IMG/VR virus record: IMGVR_UViG_3300027580_000007
Coordinates: 1-38,008 of that record
Origin: a virus
Strand: one strand, 5' to 3'
Length of the DNA: 38,008 nt
Numbering within the stretch: the first letter of the stretch is position 1; each line of letters opens with the position of its first letter. The position numbers were made by a program, and so were the translations under genes. The notes beneath the pieces are model-generated. The model worked only from the letters and a program-made list of their open reading frames with translations. It was not told the origin of the DNA and ran no database searches. Shown piece after piece: positions 5,616-14,300 of this stretch.

Positions 5616-7595
5616 ATGGCGAATACGACTCGTATCAATCCCAAGCAGGTCATCAAGAAGAACGAGTGGAACCTGACCAGCCTCCCGCCGAAAGACGATC
5701 TGGATGTAGGGGGCTATTTCTTCCAGCTCTATCAGGCCGCTCTCGTGGAGCGTCAGCGCCTGGGCCTGAAAGAGCGGTGGCTCGATAACTACAGGCACTT
5801 CCGGCCCGGCAACGCTTCCATAACGGATCTTCTTCCGGGCGTCCGGAGGGGCAAGACCAAAAAGCTGTCCCTCTCCATTCTCACGGCGAACATCCAGCGC
5901 ACCGTCGCCAACATCACAGCCCGGGCCCCGCAGGCCACGGCCCATGCAGCAGGGGGGTCAAGCTCTCCCTATGATGAGGCCCTGACCCAGAAGCTCAAAA
6001 TCTGGAACAACAGCGAGAACCAGCAGGAATCCCTGGCCCGAAGCGTCACGCAGCAGGAGGTCTACGGCCCGACGATCGAGAAGATGGTCTATCATCGCAA
6101 GAGCCGCGCCCCCGACGCCGTGGTGCTCGATCCCCTGGCCTTCCTCCAGGCCCCCGGCTACTACAAGAACCCCAACGACGCGCCGTATGTGATCCATCAA
6201 TATTCCGAGGCAGTCAGCGTCGTGGAGAAGAAATACGGCGTGAAGGGGGTTCGGGCCGAGGACGCCTATTCCGTTCTTGGAGAGGAGCGTGAAAAGGATC
6301 GTATCGTTCCGGCCGGGACGAGTCAGCACTCCATCAATGCCTCCGGCAACTACGCCCCGGTCAAGCATCCCCGCCCCGATGGCCGGCCCTCACTTCAAGA
6401 CAACTGCCTCGTGATCGAGGTCTGGATCCGCGACTACTCGACCTTTACCGAGGTCATTCAGGAGGAGATCCGGGATCCGGAGACCGGCGAGGTCCTGGTC
6501 GAGGAGGAGACCCGAGAGAAATATCGCTATCCGGGCAACATCCGGGTCGTGACCATCACCAACCAGGGTCACATGGTCCTCGATGACCGGATGAATCCGA
6601 ACATCAATCCGGAGCTCCCCGACGCTCTCGTCCGCAACACCTACCTCTATGACAAGTATCCTTTCTTCAAGGGGGTCTCATACGAGGATCCGCACTCGCC
6701 GTGGGGCTTTTCCATGGCCGAGCTGGTCGGCGACATCAATAGCGCCATCGACGACCTGTGGTCCACGATCACCAACTACCTGCGGATGTGTCTGCACCCG
6801 CCGCTCGTGCTCCCGCGTGACACCGGCTTGAACGAGTCCCACGTCCGCTACACGCCGCGCCTCGTGTTGAAGCCGAACAGCTACCAGACCTCTCTTGGCA
6901 TCCGCTGGCTGGAGCTTCCCACGCCGCCTTCCTGGCTTTTCCAGGCCTTAGATACCCTGCTCACCTTCTTCGACCGCATCTCCCAGATCGAGGACGCACA
7001 GCGCGGCCAGCAGCCGGGTGGGGTCATCGCGGCCAGCGCGATCCAGCAGCTCCAGGAGCGGTCGGCGGTCTTGATCCGGGCCAAGATCCGGGCGGTGGAC
7101 CACTTGGTCCGCGAGCGCGGCAGGTGTTTCATCTCCTTTTACCAAAACTTCGCCACCGACCCCGAAAGCGTGGAGGTGAACGGGGAGCAGACGACGATCT
7201 GCGGCATAGATATGGCAGCCATGCAGTTTGAATACATGGTCGAGTCCGGGAGCACTGTGGCCCGGACGGAATCCCAGGAGCAGCAGCAAGCGGTGCAGCT
7301 CTACCAGCTTGGGGCGATCGACCGTCGGGCTTTGCTTGAAAAGGTCAATTTCGACAACTGGAGCGAGGTCATCGAGCGCATGGGCGAGAACGAGCTGGAC
7401 GCGGCCCTGAACATTCTGATCGCGGCCGGGATGCCGGAGGAAAGCGCCCTGGAGCTGAAAAAAGTCCTCATGCAGGACCAGGGCGGCCCGGGAGACAAAA
7501 AGAGCGGAAGCATCAATGGTCCTGGAGCTCCGGCAAAGCCCGGGACACCGAAGGCTGAACAAGGCCAGAACATGGGAATGGGTCAGATGGCCTAG
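5616..7595 (+). CDS. Portal protein
   Basis: This 659-residue protein sits at the portal position, between terminase and scaffold/capsid, and its length is typical of podovirus portals. The N-terminal region has a long helix of the type seen in portal clips (YQAALVERQRLGLKERW), followed by RHFRPGN. The middle is mixed alpha/beta. The helical stem-like region is around residues 440-560 (LFQALDTLLTFFDRISQIED, then AVLIRAKIRAVDHLVRE). The C-terminus is Gly/Pro-rich and flexible. Portals form the dodecameric ring at one capsid vertex through which DNA enters and leaves. No catalytic motif is expected. The ribosome-binding site is inside the preceding hairpin. Confidence 0.85.
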   Translation: MANTTRINPKQVIKKNEWNLTSLPPKDDLDVGGYFFQLYQAALVERQRLGLKERWLDNYRHFRPGNASITDLLPGVRRGKTKKLSLSILTANIQRTVANITARAPQATAHAAGGSSSPYDEALTQKLKIWNNSENQQESLARSVTQQEVYGPTIEKMVYHRKSRAPDAVVLDPLAFLQAPGYYKNPNDAPYVIHQYSEAVSVVEKKYGVKGVRAEDAYSVLGEEREKDRIVPAGTSQHSINASGNYAPVKHPRPDGRPSLQDNCLVIEVWIRDYSTFTEVIQEEIRDPETGEVLVEEETREKYRYPGNIRVVTITNQGHMVLDDRMNPNINPELPDALVRNTYLYDKYPFFKGVSYEDPHSPWGFSMAELVGDINSAIDDLWSTITNYLRMCLHPPLVLPRDTGLNESHVRYTPRLVLKPNSYQTSLGIRWLELPTPPSWLFQALDTLLTFFDRISQIEDAQRGQQPGGVIAASAIQQLQERSAVLIRAKIRAVDHLVRERGRCFISFYQNFATDPESVEVNGEQTTICGIDMAAMQFEYMVESGSTVARTESQEQQQAVQLYQLGAIDRRALLEKVNFDNWSEVIERMGENELDAALNILIAAGMPEESALELKKVLMQDQGGPGDKKSGSINGPGAPAKPGTPKAEQGQNMGMGQMA

Positions 7596-7625
7596 ACGTT
7601 TTTCCTATAAAGAGGAGTTTTCTCA

Positions 7626-7910
7626 ATGCCACTTTATGAGTATCGGTGCGATGATTGCAACAACGTATCCGAGGAATACCGTCCATTTAACCAATATCGG
7701 GAAAATATCCCCTGCAAAAGCTGCGGCAAGACGGCGAGAAAGATCCTTTCAGTCGCAAATATACAGGATGATCACCCTTCGTGGCTCGATGATAGCGTTC
7801 GCAGTCAAATAGCAGACGAGTTCGATCCGCCCATAGAAAACAGAACACAGCTCAATAGAGTCCTCAAGGAAAAAGGAATTGTTGAAAATCCCAAGTCAAA
7901 TTCCAGGTAA
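7626..7910 (+). CDS. FmdB-family zinc ribbon protein
   Basis: The 94-residue protein begins MPLYEYRCDDC and has a second pair IPCKSCGK (C8/C11 and C30/C33). This is the signature of the FmdB putative regulatory protein family (a CxxC-CxxC zinc ribbon). AAAGAGGAG precedes the start. The C-terminal half is polar and acidic. FmdB-like proteins occur in many bacteria and in phages, but their biochemical role is not settled. Between portal and scaffold it may help head assembly or act as a small regulator. The surrounding bases are somewhat AT-richer than the portal gene. Confidence 0.75.
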   Translation: MPLYEYRCDDCNNVSEEYRPFNQYRENIPCKSCGKTARKILSVANIQDDHPSWLDDSVRSQIADEFDPPIENRTQLNRVLKEKGIVENPKSNSR

Positions 7911-7972
7911 TTTGACGGACGGAAAAGGCAAAAGAGATAATAGAAACACAAGAAAGGCAGAAGGAGTCAATC

Positions 7973-8797
7973 ATGCCCGACAAGGACAAAAAGGACAACG
8001 CAGTACCCGCAGGGTCAAAGCCGGTGGACAACTCTAAGGCCACCAAGACCGAGCCAGGACAAAGCGACGATCACAAGGGCGGGGCGAAAGATCAGCCTCC
8101 GGCCTCTGGTGATAATAAGGCCGCTGCCGCCACGGACGACAAAGGGTCTCAGGCCAAGGGCGACGGGGCAGGTGCGGCAACTGACCAGCTAGGTCAAAAG
8201 TCTACGGAAGAGCTGATGAAGTCTATCGAGGACGTGAACCGTAAGCTCGATGGCCTCTCCAAAACGTCAGAGGACGGAAAAACCGAAGTGCCGGACCATG
8301 ACGCGCAGCTCGGAAAACTGGACGAAATGCTCAAGGGCGGGGAGATCGACCTGGAACAGTATCAGAAGCAGTCCAGGGAGATCATGCGACAGCAAAGCCA
8401 GGAGCAAGCAGCCCAGGCAGTGGACAAAAAGCTCCAGGAGCGGGAGCTGGAAGAGGCTTCGGACAAGTATATGCAGGACAATCCGGATTTTCATCAATAC
8501 ATGGAATCGCCCGAGCTAAAGCAACTGATGAAGCAAAATCCGTTGTTCGACGAGGTGAGCGGTTTTGAGCGGCTCAAGCGGATGGAGGCCGAGGCCAAGA
8601 GCGCCGAGCTCAATAAGCAGATCGAGCAGCTCCAGCATGAGCGCGATCAGGCCGTCAAGAACGGAGCCCACGTAACGGATAGCGTGGGCAAGGATAGCGG
8701 GGCCGCTATCCAACACGGTGAGATCGAGGAAAACAAGAATCTATCGGCCAGAGATGGGATGCTTGCCGCTTTGCGGCGATCCCGCCAGACGGCCTAA
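7973..8797 (+). CDS. Scaffolding protein
   Basis: The 274-residue, highly charged protein has no hydrophobic core. Residues 1-75 are low-complexity (K/D/A/G/T-rich), and 75-240 are coiled-coil-like and rich in Glu, Gln and Lys. This composition, and its place immediately before the capsid gene, are typical of podovirus scaffolds, which guide capsid assembly and then leave the procapsid. The C-terminal end is basic (ALRRSRQT), as expected for the capsid-binding end of P22-type scaffolds. AGAAGGAG supports the start. Confidence 0.85.
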   Translation: MPDKDKKDNAVPAGSKPVDNSKATKTEPGQSDDHKGGAKDQPPASGDNKAAAATDDKGSQAKGDGAGAATDQLGQKSTEELMKSIEDVNRKLDGLSKTSEDGKTEVPDHDAQLGKLDEMLKGGEIDLEQYQKQSREIMRQQSQEQAAQAVDKKLQERELEEASDKYMQDNPDFHQYMESPELKQLMKQNPLFDEVSGFERLKRMEAEAKSAELNKQIEQLQHERDQAVKNGAHVTDSVGKDSGAAIQHGEIEENKNLSARDGMLAALRRSRQTA

Positions 8798-8816
8798 CAC
8801 ATAGGAGGTAGGCAAT

Positions 8817-9797
8817 ATGCCTTTGCCGCTCACAGAACTGCAAGCGATGACGGACGACTATATTTACCAGCGCCAGCCGGTGGATATTTACTTTAAAAGT
8901 AACGTCCTGCTCTACAAGCTCCTTACCCGGGGCAACACCTATGACGGGGGCCTGAAAATTCAGGCCAACCTGGAATACGGCAAGTCCAATTCCGGGTCCT
9001 ACGGGCCTCGCGACGAGATGCCCGTCGATAAGCGGGAGATTCTGACTGCTGCGTTTTTCATCTACGCTGCCTACTTTACGACCCTCACGATCGACATGGA
9101 GGACGACTTGCAGAACGTCGGCTCCGATGCGGCGCTTGTCGATCTGGTTCAGGCCAAGCTGAATAACGCCGAGAAGTCCATCCGTGACGACATGGGCGGT
9201 CAGATCTACGGCACTCGATCGGCAAATATTGCCGCGGCCAAGGCCGCTGGCCGCAAGGATCCCCGGCCATTCATCGGTCTGGGCGACCTGTTCAACACCG
9301 ATCCCGCCACTCCCTACGGGGAGATCAAAGAGAACGACCTTGCCAACTGGAAGGCGAACGTTATCACTGCCGCCGAGACCATGAGCTTCGAGTTCATGCA
9401 GCGTCTGCGCCGCACCGCCAGCACTGACACGACCCGCGAGGGCAAGCCCGACCTGTACCTGACCACGGAGCTCCTCCAGGACGCTTTTGAGCGGACGCAG
9501 CAGCCCCAGGTCCGCTACTCAAACGAGGACCTGCTCAATGCCGGGTTCGATAATGTCATGTTCAAGAGCGCAGCGATGGTGGCGGACGACAATCAGGCCG
9601 CAGGGCACATCGACGCCCTGAACACCCGCTTTCTGGACATCAAGTCTCACAAAAAGCGGAACTTCACTAAGCCCGAGTGGCAGAGCCCCATCCGCCAGCC
9701 GGATACCGCCACGGCGAACATCCGCTGGGCCGGACAGTTGCTTTGCACCAACCGGAAAGCCCACGCCCGGGCGAGCGATGTCAGCGAGCCAGCCTAG
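8817..9797 (+). CDS. Major capsid protein
   Basis: The 326-residue protein follows the scaffold gene by 19 bases, with a perfect AGGAGG ahead of the start. Motif-free alpha/beta composition, an N-terminal LTELQAMTDDYIYQ helix and a long central spine-like helix (VDLVQAKLNNAEKSIRDDMG) suit an HK97-fold shell protein. Position, size and strong ribosome-binding site are the main grounds. It should form the icosahedral head. Confidence 0.85.
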   Translation: MPLPLTELQAMTDDYIYQRQPVDIYFKSNVLLYKLLTRGNTYDGGLKIQANLEYGKSNSGSYGPRDEMPVDKREILTAAFFIYAAYFTTLTIDMEDDLQNVGSDAALVDLVQAKLNNAEKSIRDDMGGQIYGTRSANIAAAKAAGRKDPRPFIGLGDLFNTDPATPYGEIKENDLANWKANVITAAETMSFEFMQRLRRTASTDTTREGKPDLYLTTELLQDAFERTQQPQVRYSNEDLLNAGFDNVMFKSAAMVADDNQAAGHIDALNTRFLDIKSHKKRNFTKPEWQSPIRQPDTATANIRWAGQLLCTNRKAHARASDVSEPA

Positions 9798-9859
9798 CCG
9801 CTGACTGAGAGGAGAGGGGACGAGACTGATAACACTTAGCCCTTGATAGGGAGGCGAAT

Positions 9860-10252
9860 ATGAGCATGAGCGGAACGGAGATAGTCCCTGTTGTGATTGA
9901 AGGAACCACGTCGGCGGTGACCTACCCGGTGGCTCCCCCGAGCCACAAGGGTCGTCTGGTCGGGATGCGGGTTGGCACGAACACGTCGCAGACCGGAGCG
10001 GCCCCGGTGAGTGCCGGGCTGGCCGGAGCGACGAACCCGGTCTACAGCCTGGATCTGGACAGCAAGGCGACCGGGCAGATGCATAACGCCGACAACGATG
10101 CGAGCGCGACCGAGGCTGAGATCAATCAGCTATTCACGGACGCCGCGCCTGTCGAGCTGTCCGTGGATTTGGCCGTGGCCGGTCAGGTCGTGGTCTATCT
10201 CGAGTTCGACGCCTTCATCATCGGCCAGGGCCAGAACTCCACCTACGCCTAA
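9860..10252 (+). CDS. Probable head decoration or minor structural protein
   Basis: The 130-residue protein follows the capsid gene and starts after AGGGAGG. It is rich in Val, Ala, Gly and Thr with alternating beta patterns (VELSVDLAVAGQVVVYLEF). It has no Cys, no charge cluster and no membrane segment. This place in podovirus maps commonly holds a head-stabilising or decoration protein. No family was recognised from the sequence. Confidence 0.55.
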   Translation: MSMSGTEIVPVVIEGTTSAVTYPVAPPSHKGRLVGMRVGTNTSQTGAAPVSAGLAGATNPVYSLDLDSKATGQMHNADNDASATEAEINQLFTDAAPVELSVDLAVAGQVVVYLEFDAFIIGQGQNSTYA

Positions 10253-10265
10253 TAGCGGATAAGGC

Positions 10266-10964
10266 ATGGATCTTAACATTCTAGTGCGCCGAATAAGCCA
10301 CAAGATCCGGGACGATTCCTACACGTCCGAGGATCTTGTGGCTTTTATCAATCAGGGAATTGGCGAGATCGCCTCAACCGTGGCCCTGCCGGATCTTGAA
10401 ACGGTTGGGACCATCGAGTGCGGGGCGGGGCCCTTTGTCGCTCTGCCAAGCGATTACTACGCCAATCTGCAACACGCCTACAATCAAACCCAGGATCGCC
10501 CGGTCAAGGTGGTAAAGGCGGTCACTGACCTTCGGGCCAAGTTCCCGAGCCTTGCCGAGGAAGGGGCGGTCACGCACGTCTCTCCCCACGGCAAGAAGCT
10601 CTATTTTCAATGTGCTCCGGGAGACAGTGCGCCCGAGACCTTGCTGATCACCTATTCCAAGCAGCCGCAGCTATTCGACTTGGAGGAGGGCATAACGGAG
10701 ATCGACTATCTCCCTCATCTGATGCAGGCCGCGCTTTTAGTCAACTACGCCTGCCGGGAGGCTTTTGACGAGATCGAGGACGGCGTGGAAGGCCCCAAAA
10801 TCGAATGGAGCACCCACAACAAGCTCTTCAACGATGCCATGGGCAACCTGCGGGAGTTCCTTGGGATCGCCCCCGGGACCCCGACCCATGTAGAGGGTCC
10901 AAGCATCGGGGAAGGCTATTTCTCCGATCGGGGCCATGCGGATCTTGATGACATTCTAATCTGA
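10266..10964 (+). CDS. Head-tail connector (adaptor) protein
   Basis: This 232-residue protein begins with ILVRRISHKIRDD followed by SEDLVAFINQGIGEIAS. That pattern is common at the start of phage adaptor proteins that bind under the portal. The middle is beta-rich, and a helical C-terminal part (LMQAALLVNYACREAFDEIED ... LFNDAMGNLREFLG) completes the typical adaptor pattern. It should dock to the portal ring and link it to the tail nozzle. Its position just after the head genes agrees. Confidence 0.7.
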   Translation: MDLNILVRRISHKIRDDSYTSEDLVAFINQGIGEIASTVALPDLETVGTIECGAGPFVALPSDYYANLQHAYNQTQDRPVKVVKAVTDLRAKFPSLAEEGAVTHVSPHGKKLYFQCAPGDSAPETLLITYSKQPQLFDLEEGITEIDYLPHLMQAALLVNYACREAFDEIEDGVEGPKIEWSTHNKLFNDAMGNLREFLGIAPGTPTHVEGPSIGEGYFSDRGHADLDDILI

Positions 10965-10979
10965 TTAGGGGCGGACATC

Positions 10980-11339
10980 ATGACCTTTGATGAGCTTCTC
11001 AGCCGCCCTCTGGCGCTCATTCCGCAACAGGATGACCCCTCGCCTGCCGCCTTTACAAGCGTCTATGAACAAGGAGATGTATGGGTGAAGATTCGCGGCT
11101 GTGAGGACTGCCCGCCAGAGGTGCTCGCCAAATGCTGCGGCAACTGCCCCCTAGCCTCATCGGCCGGTTGCCTACTCCATCTTCTCAATAAACGAACCAG
11201 CCAGAAGCCCTACAACTGTGTGGTCAAGCCGACGCCTGAAAAGACGCTTTCCTACTGCGTCCAGGAATTTCAATGTGTCCGCGGCACGTATGAGGGACGA
11301 ATCCGCAGAGTGCGGGATAAACGCGGTGAGCTGATATGA
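10980..11339 (+). CDS. Cys-rich small protein, unknown function
   Basis: The 119-residue protein has nine Cys (41, 44, 52, 53, 56, 64, 80, 93, 99), including CEDC and CCGNC. The density suggests a zinc or iron-sulfur centre rather than disulfides, since most late phage proteins assemble in the cytoplasm. No family is recognised. Its stop overlaps the start of the giant repeat protein (ATGA), so the two are translationally coupled. It may assist folding or assembly of that protein or be a minor tail component. Confidence 0.6.
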   Translation: MTFDELLSRPLALIPQQDDPSPAAFTSVYEQGDVWVKIRGCEDCPPEVLAKCCGNCPLASSAGCLLHLLNKRTSQKPYNCVVKPTPEKTLSYCVQEFQCVRGTYEGRIRRVRDKRGELI

Positions 11340-14300
11340 AGCGCATTGTTCAGGCCGTGATGGTCCTTATCAGGAAGCTGATAGAGCTCCACGCCCGATT
11401 CAAAGCCTGGAAGCCGATCCACTTGTGCTGGTGGTTCGAGAAACACGGTCTCCCCATTCCGCCCTATCTGATTGGCGGATCGGGGCATTTTGAACAGGGA
11501 TATTGGGCTATAGCTCCGGATGATCCATCTACAATAGACGATCCATCTAGTTGTAGCTTTGATAAATATCCTTATGAAGAAACAGTAATGATTAGGGATA
11601 TTAAGCATCTGCGTATTGATTTTGGTGAAACAGGTGGTGCTAATGCTAAAGGAAATTTGCAGCTTTGGACTAATAACACAAATGATTTTTCCACAGCCAC
11701 TCAAGTAACGACAAGCAGTAGCCCTGTAAAGATTGTTCCGGATGCGAATAATATGCTTGCTGACGCAATCAGGACGACTACAAGTGTATGTGTCAATGCT
11801 ATTCAGGCAACTGTTATTGATGGATACTATATAGATGCATCAGATGAGTCACCTAAAATAGATTTTGGTGGTTGTCAGGCAGAAATGCAGTTCTGTATTC
11901 AGTGGGACGATACAGCAAAACATGGAGAATATCATTATTTCTTTCTTGCTTTAGATGGAACTGGATTTGATGAAATACATGACGTTATAGTTATTCAGTC
12001 GTTAAAGCCGTTAACTCTTTCTTTGAATGATGTTGTATCGAATTCAGAGACAACAATACTTAGTGGTGGAGAGCTGCTTGCAAAATATATTTTCAGTCAG
12101 GTGGTCGATTTTTCTTCTGCGGTGTCTTTGGCTGCGGTAATTCCATCAAATTATCAAATTGCAGATATAGCTTGTCAAAACATTGAACTCTCCGTCGAGG
12201 TTTCTTTTGAGGCGTTGAATGTCTCGCTGCATCATTTATTTCCTCAAAACACAGCTTCTTCATCGAAAGTTCAGGAGTTGTCCGGTCGGATAGGCTGGCT
12301 CGTAGACATTTCTCTGAATCCTGTAAAAGGTAGAGCAGAAGTCTCTCATGATGTCCTTTATGGTCGGGGAATCCTCACGAGATGTTCTAAACAGGTAGCA
12401 GTAGGGGGGACATCCTCGAGTGACATGTTTGTGCTTGTTGTTCTGGACGATGGGACAGTTGTTGGTTCTGGCGGCGACCCCTCCGGGGCGAGGTCGGGGG
12501 CCGAGGGCTGGACTGATATAGTAGCGCTCGCCGCAAGCACCGATCATGTTGTCGGAGTCAAAAGAGACGGTTCATGTGTCGCGGCGGGGAATAACTCTAA
12601 TTATGCCTGCAATGTGGGGGAGTGGAAGAATACAATTAGAGTTTATACTCACAGAAATGATTATACAATCGGATTAACACGCATTGGCGAGGGGTGGTCT
12701 AGCGATGGTGAACAGAATGTATATGATTGTGGAACATGGCATATGTGCGACAATATATACTCCTGGACAGATATTGTTGATATTGCAGCAGGAAGCGGAC
12801 ACGTCATAGCATGTGATGTAGATAGAAACATAAAGTATAACAACCGTGCAGGCAATGAAGATACTTGGAGCAATATAGTTCAGCTTGCGGCAGGCGACAG
12901 CCATTCAGTCGGTCTCCAGGGCGACGGGACCGTAGTTGCGACAGGGGATGATACCTACGGGCAAGTGTCTAGTGTTGACGGTTTAACAGGGGTTCTCGGA
13001 GTCCATGCCGCTCACAATCACACCGTTATTATTTACAATGACCTGACAATGGAGGCTTTCGGTGATGACAGTAATAGTATAGTGACTTGTATCAACAACT
13101 GGACAGAAGGATTCACAACACTTGATTCAGAACCAGGAGTAGTCGCTGCATTAACCCTTGAGCGCGATTTGAATGTCTGCGGTGATAACGCTACTTTTGA
13201 TATAAGCTACTTATTAAATCATTGGCTAGTTCCTTCTTCGGTTGCTTCTTTAACAGAAGTAGAGAATCATGCACGTTTTAGAGTTCCTTATGAATTTTCT
13301 CTTTTCTCTGTTGTTTCTAATGCAGAGATCAATTCTGTAACGATAACTAGTTTTGAAAACCTCGTTACAATTCAGCCTTCTTCCATCTCTTTGCCTTCCT
13401 CCATTCAAGAAGTGTATGCCGAACGCTTCACAAGCCTTGCAGAGCTCGTATTTACCGGGGTTCAGTCCACAACAAGCGTGGGTTCTATTCCGATGGAAGG
13501 GACCCGCCAGCTCTCCTTCAAAAACGTAGTTTCGCGTCCCCAATGCACCCGCTCCTTCATGTGGGGTGGCCGCTCCGGTCGCGGCCTCCTGATGCGCTGC
13601 ACGAACTCGAAGCTCACGCAGGGCGGGCAGGATTATGATGGACAGGAAAACACCCTCATCTACGCAGTTCGTCAGGATGGGCGCGTCGAATCAATTCAGG
13701 AAGGAATCGACACTTCTACATATAGCGATGTCTATTTGGTCCCGCGTGAGCAGTGGACCCATGCGGCGAAGATTTCCGCCGGTCACATGCACGTCGTCGC
13801 CGTTCGGGCCGATGGCTACTCGATGGTCGTGGGCGACAATACCTACGGTCAGGTCACGGACATGGATACCTGGAGCGGCGGCGTGGCAGGGGTCGCCTGC
13901 GGCTACGAACAGACCCTCGGCCTCATAGTAGACGGGACAGTGAATACGGCTGGCAGGGACGATTACGGCCAGCTCTCTTGCGTCTCCACCTGGACCGACA
14001 TTTTCGACCTGGACGTGGGCAAGTGTCATTCCCTCGGCTGTAAGACGGACGGCACGGCCCTAGCCTGCGGCGCGGACAGCGGCGAGGACGCCGACCTAGG
14101 ACAATGCGACGTGAGCGGCTGGTCAAACATCGTCCAGGTCGCTGCGGGGAATTTCTTTTCGGCTGGCCTTGGGTCCGACGGAACCGTGGTCGTGACGGGG
14201 CAGTTCGCGGGTGATCCCTCCGGCTGGACGGACATCATCGAGATTTGCGCCTACAACGAGACCCTTCTCGGAATTGACTCCTCCTTCAACATTCACGCGG

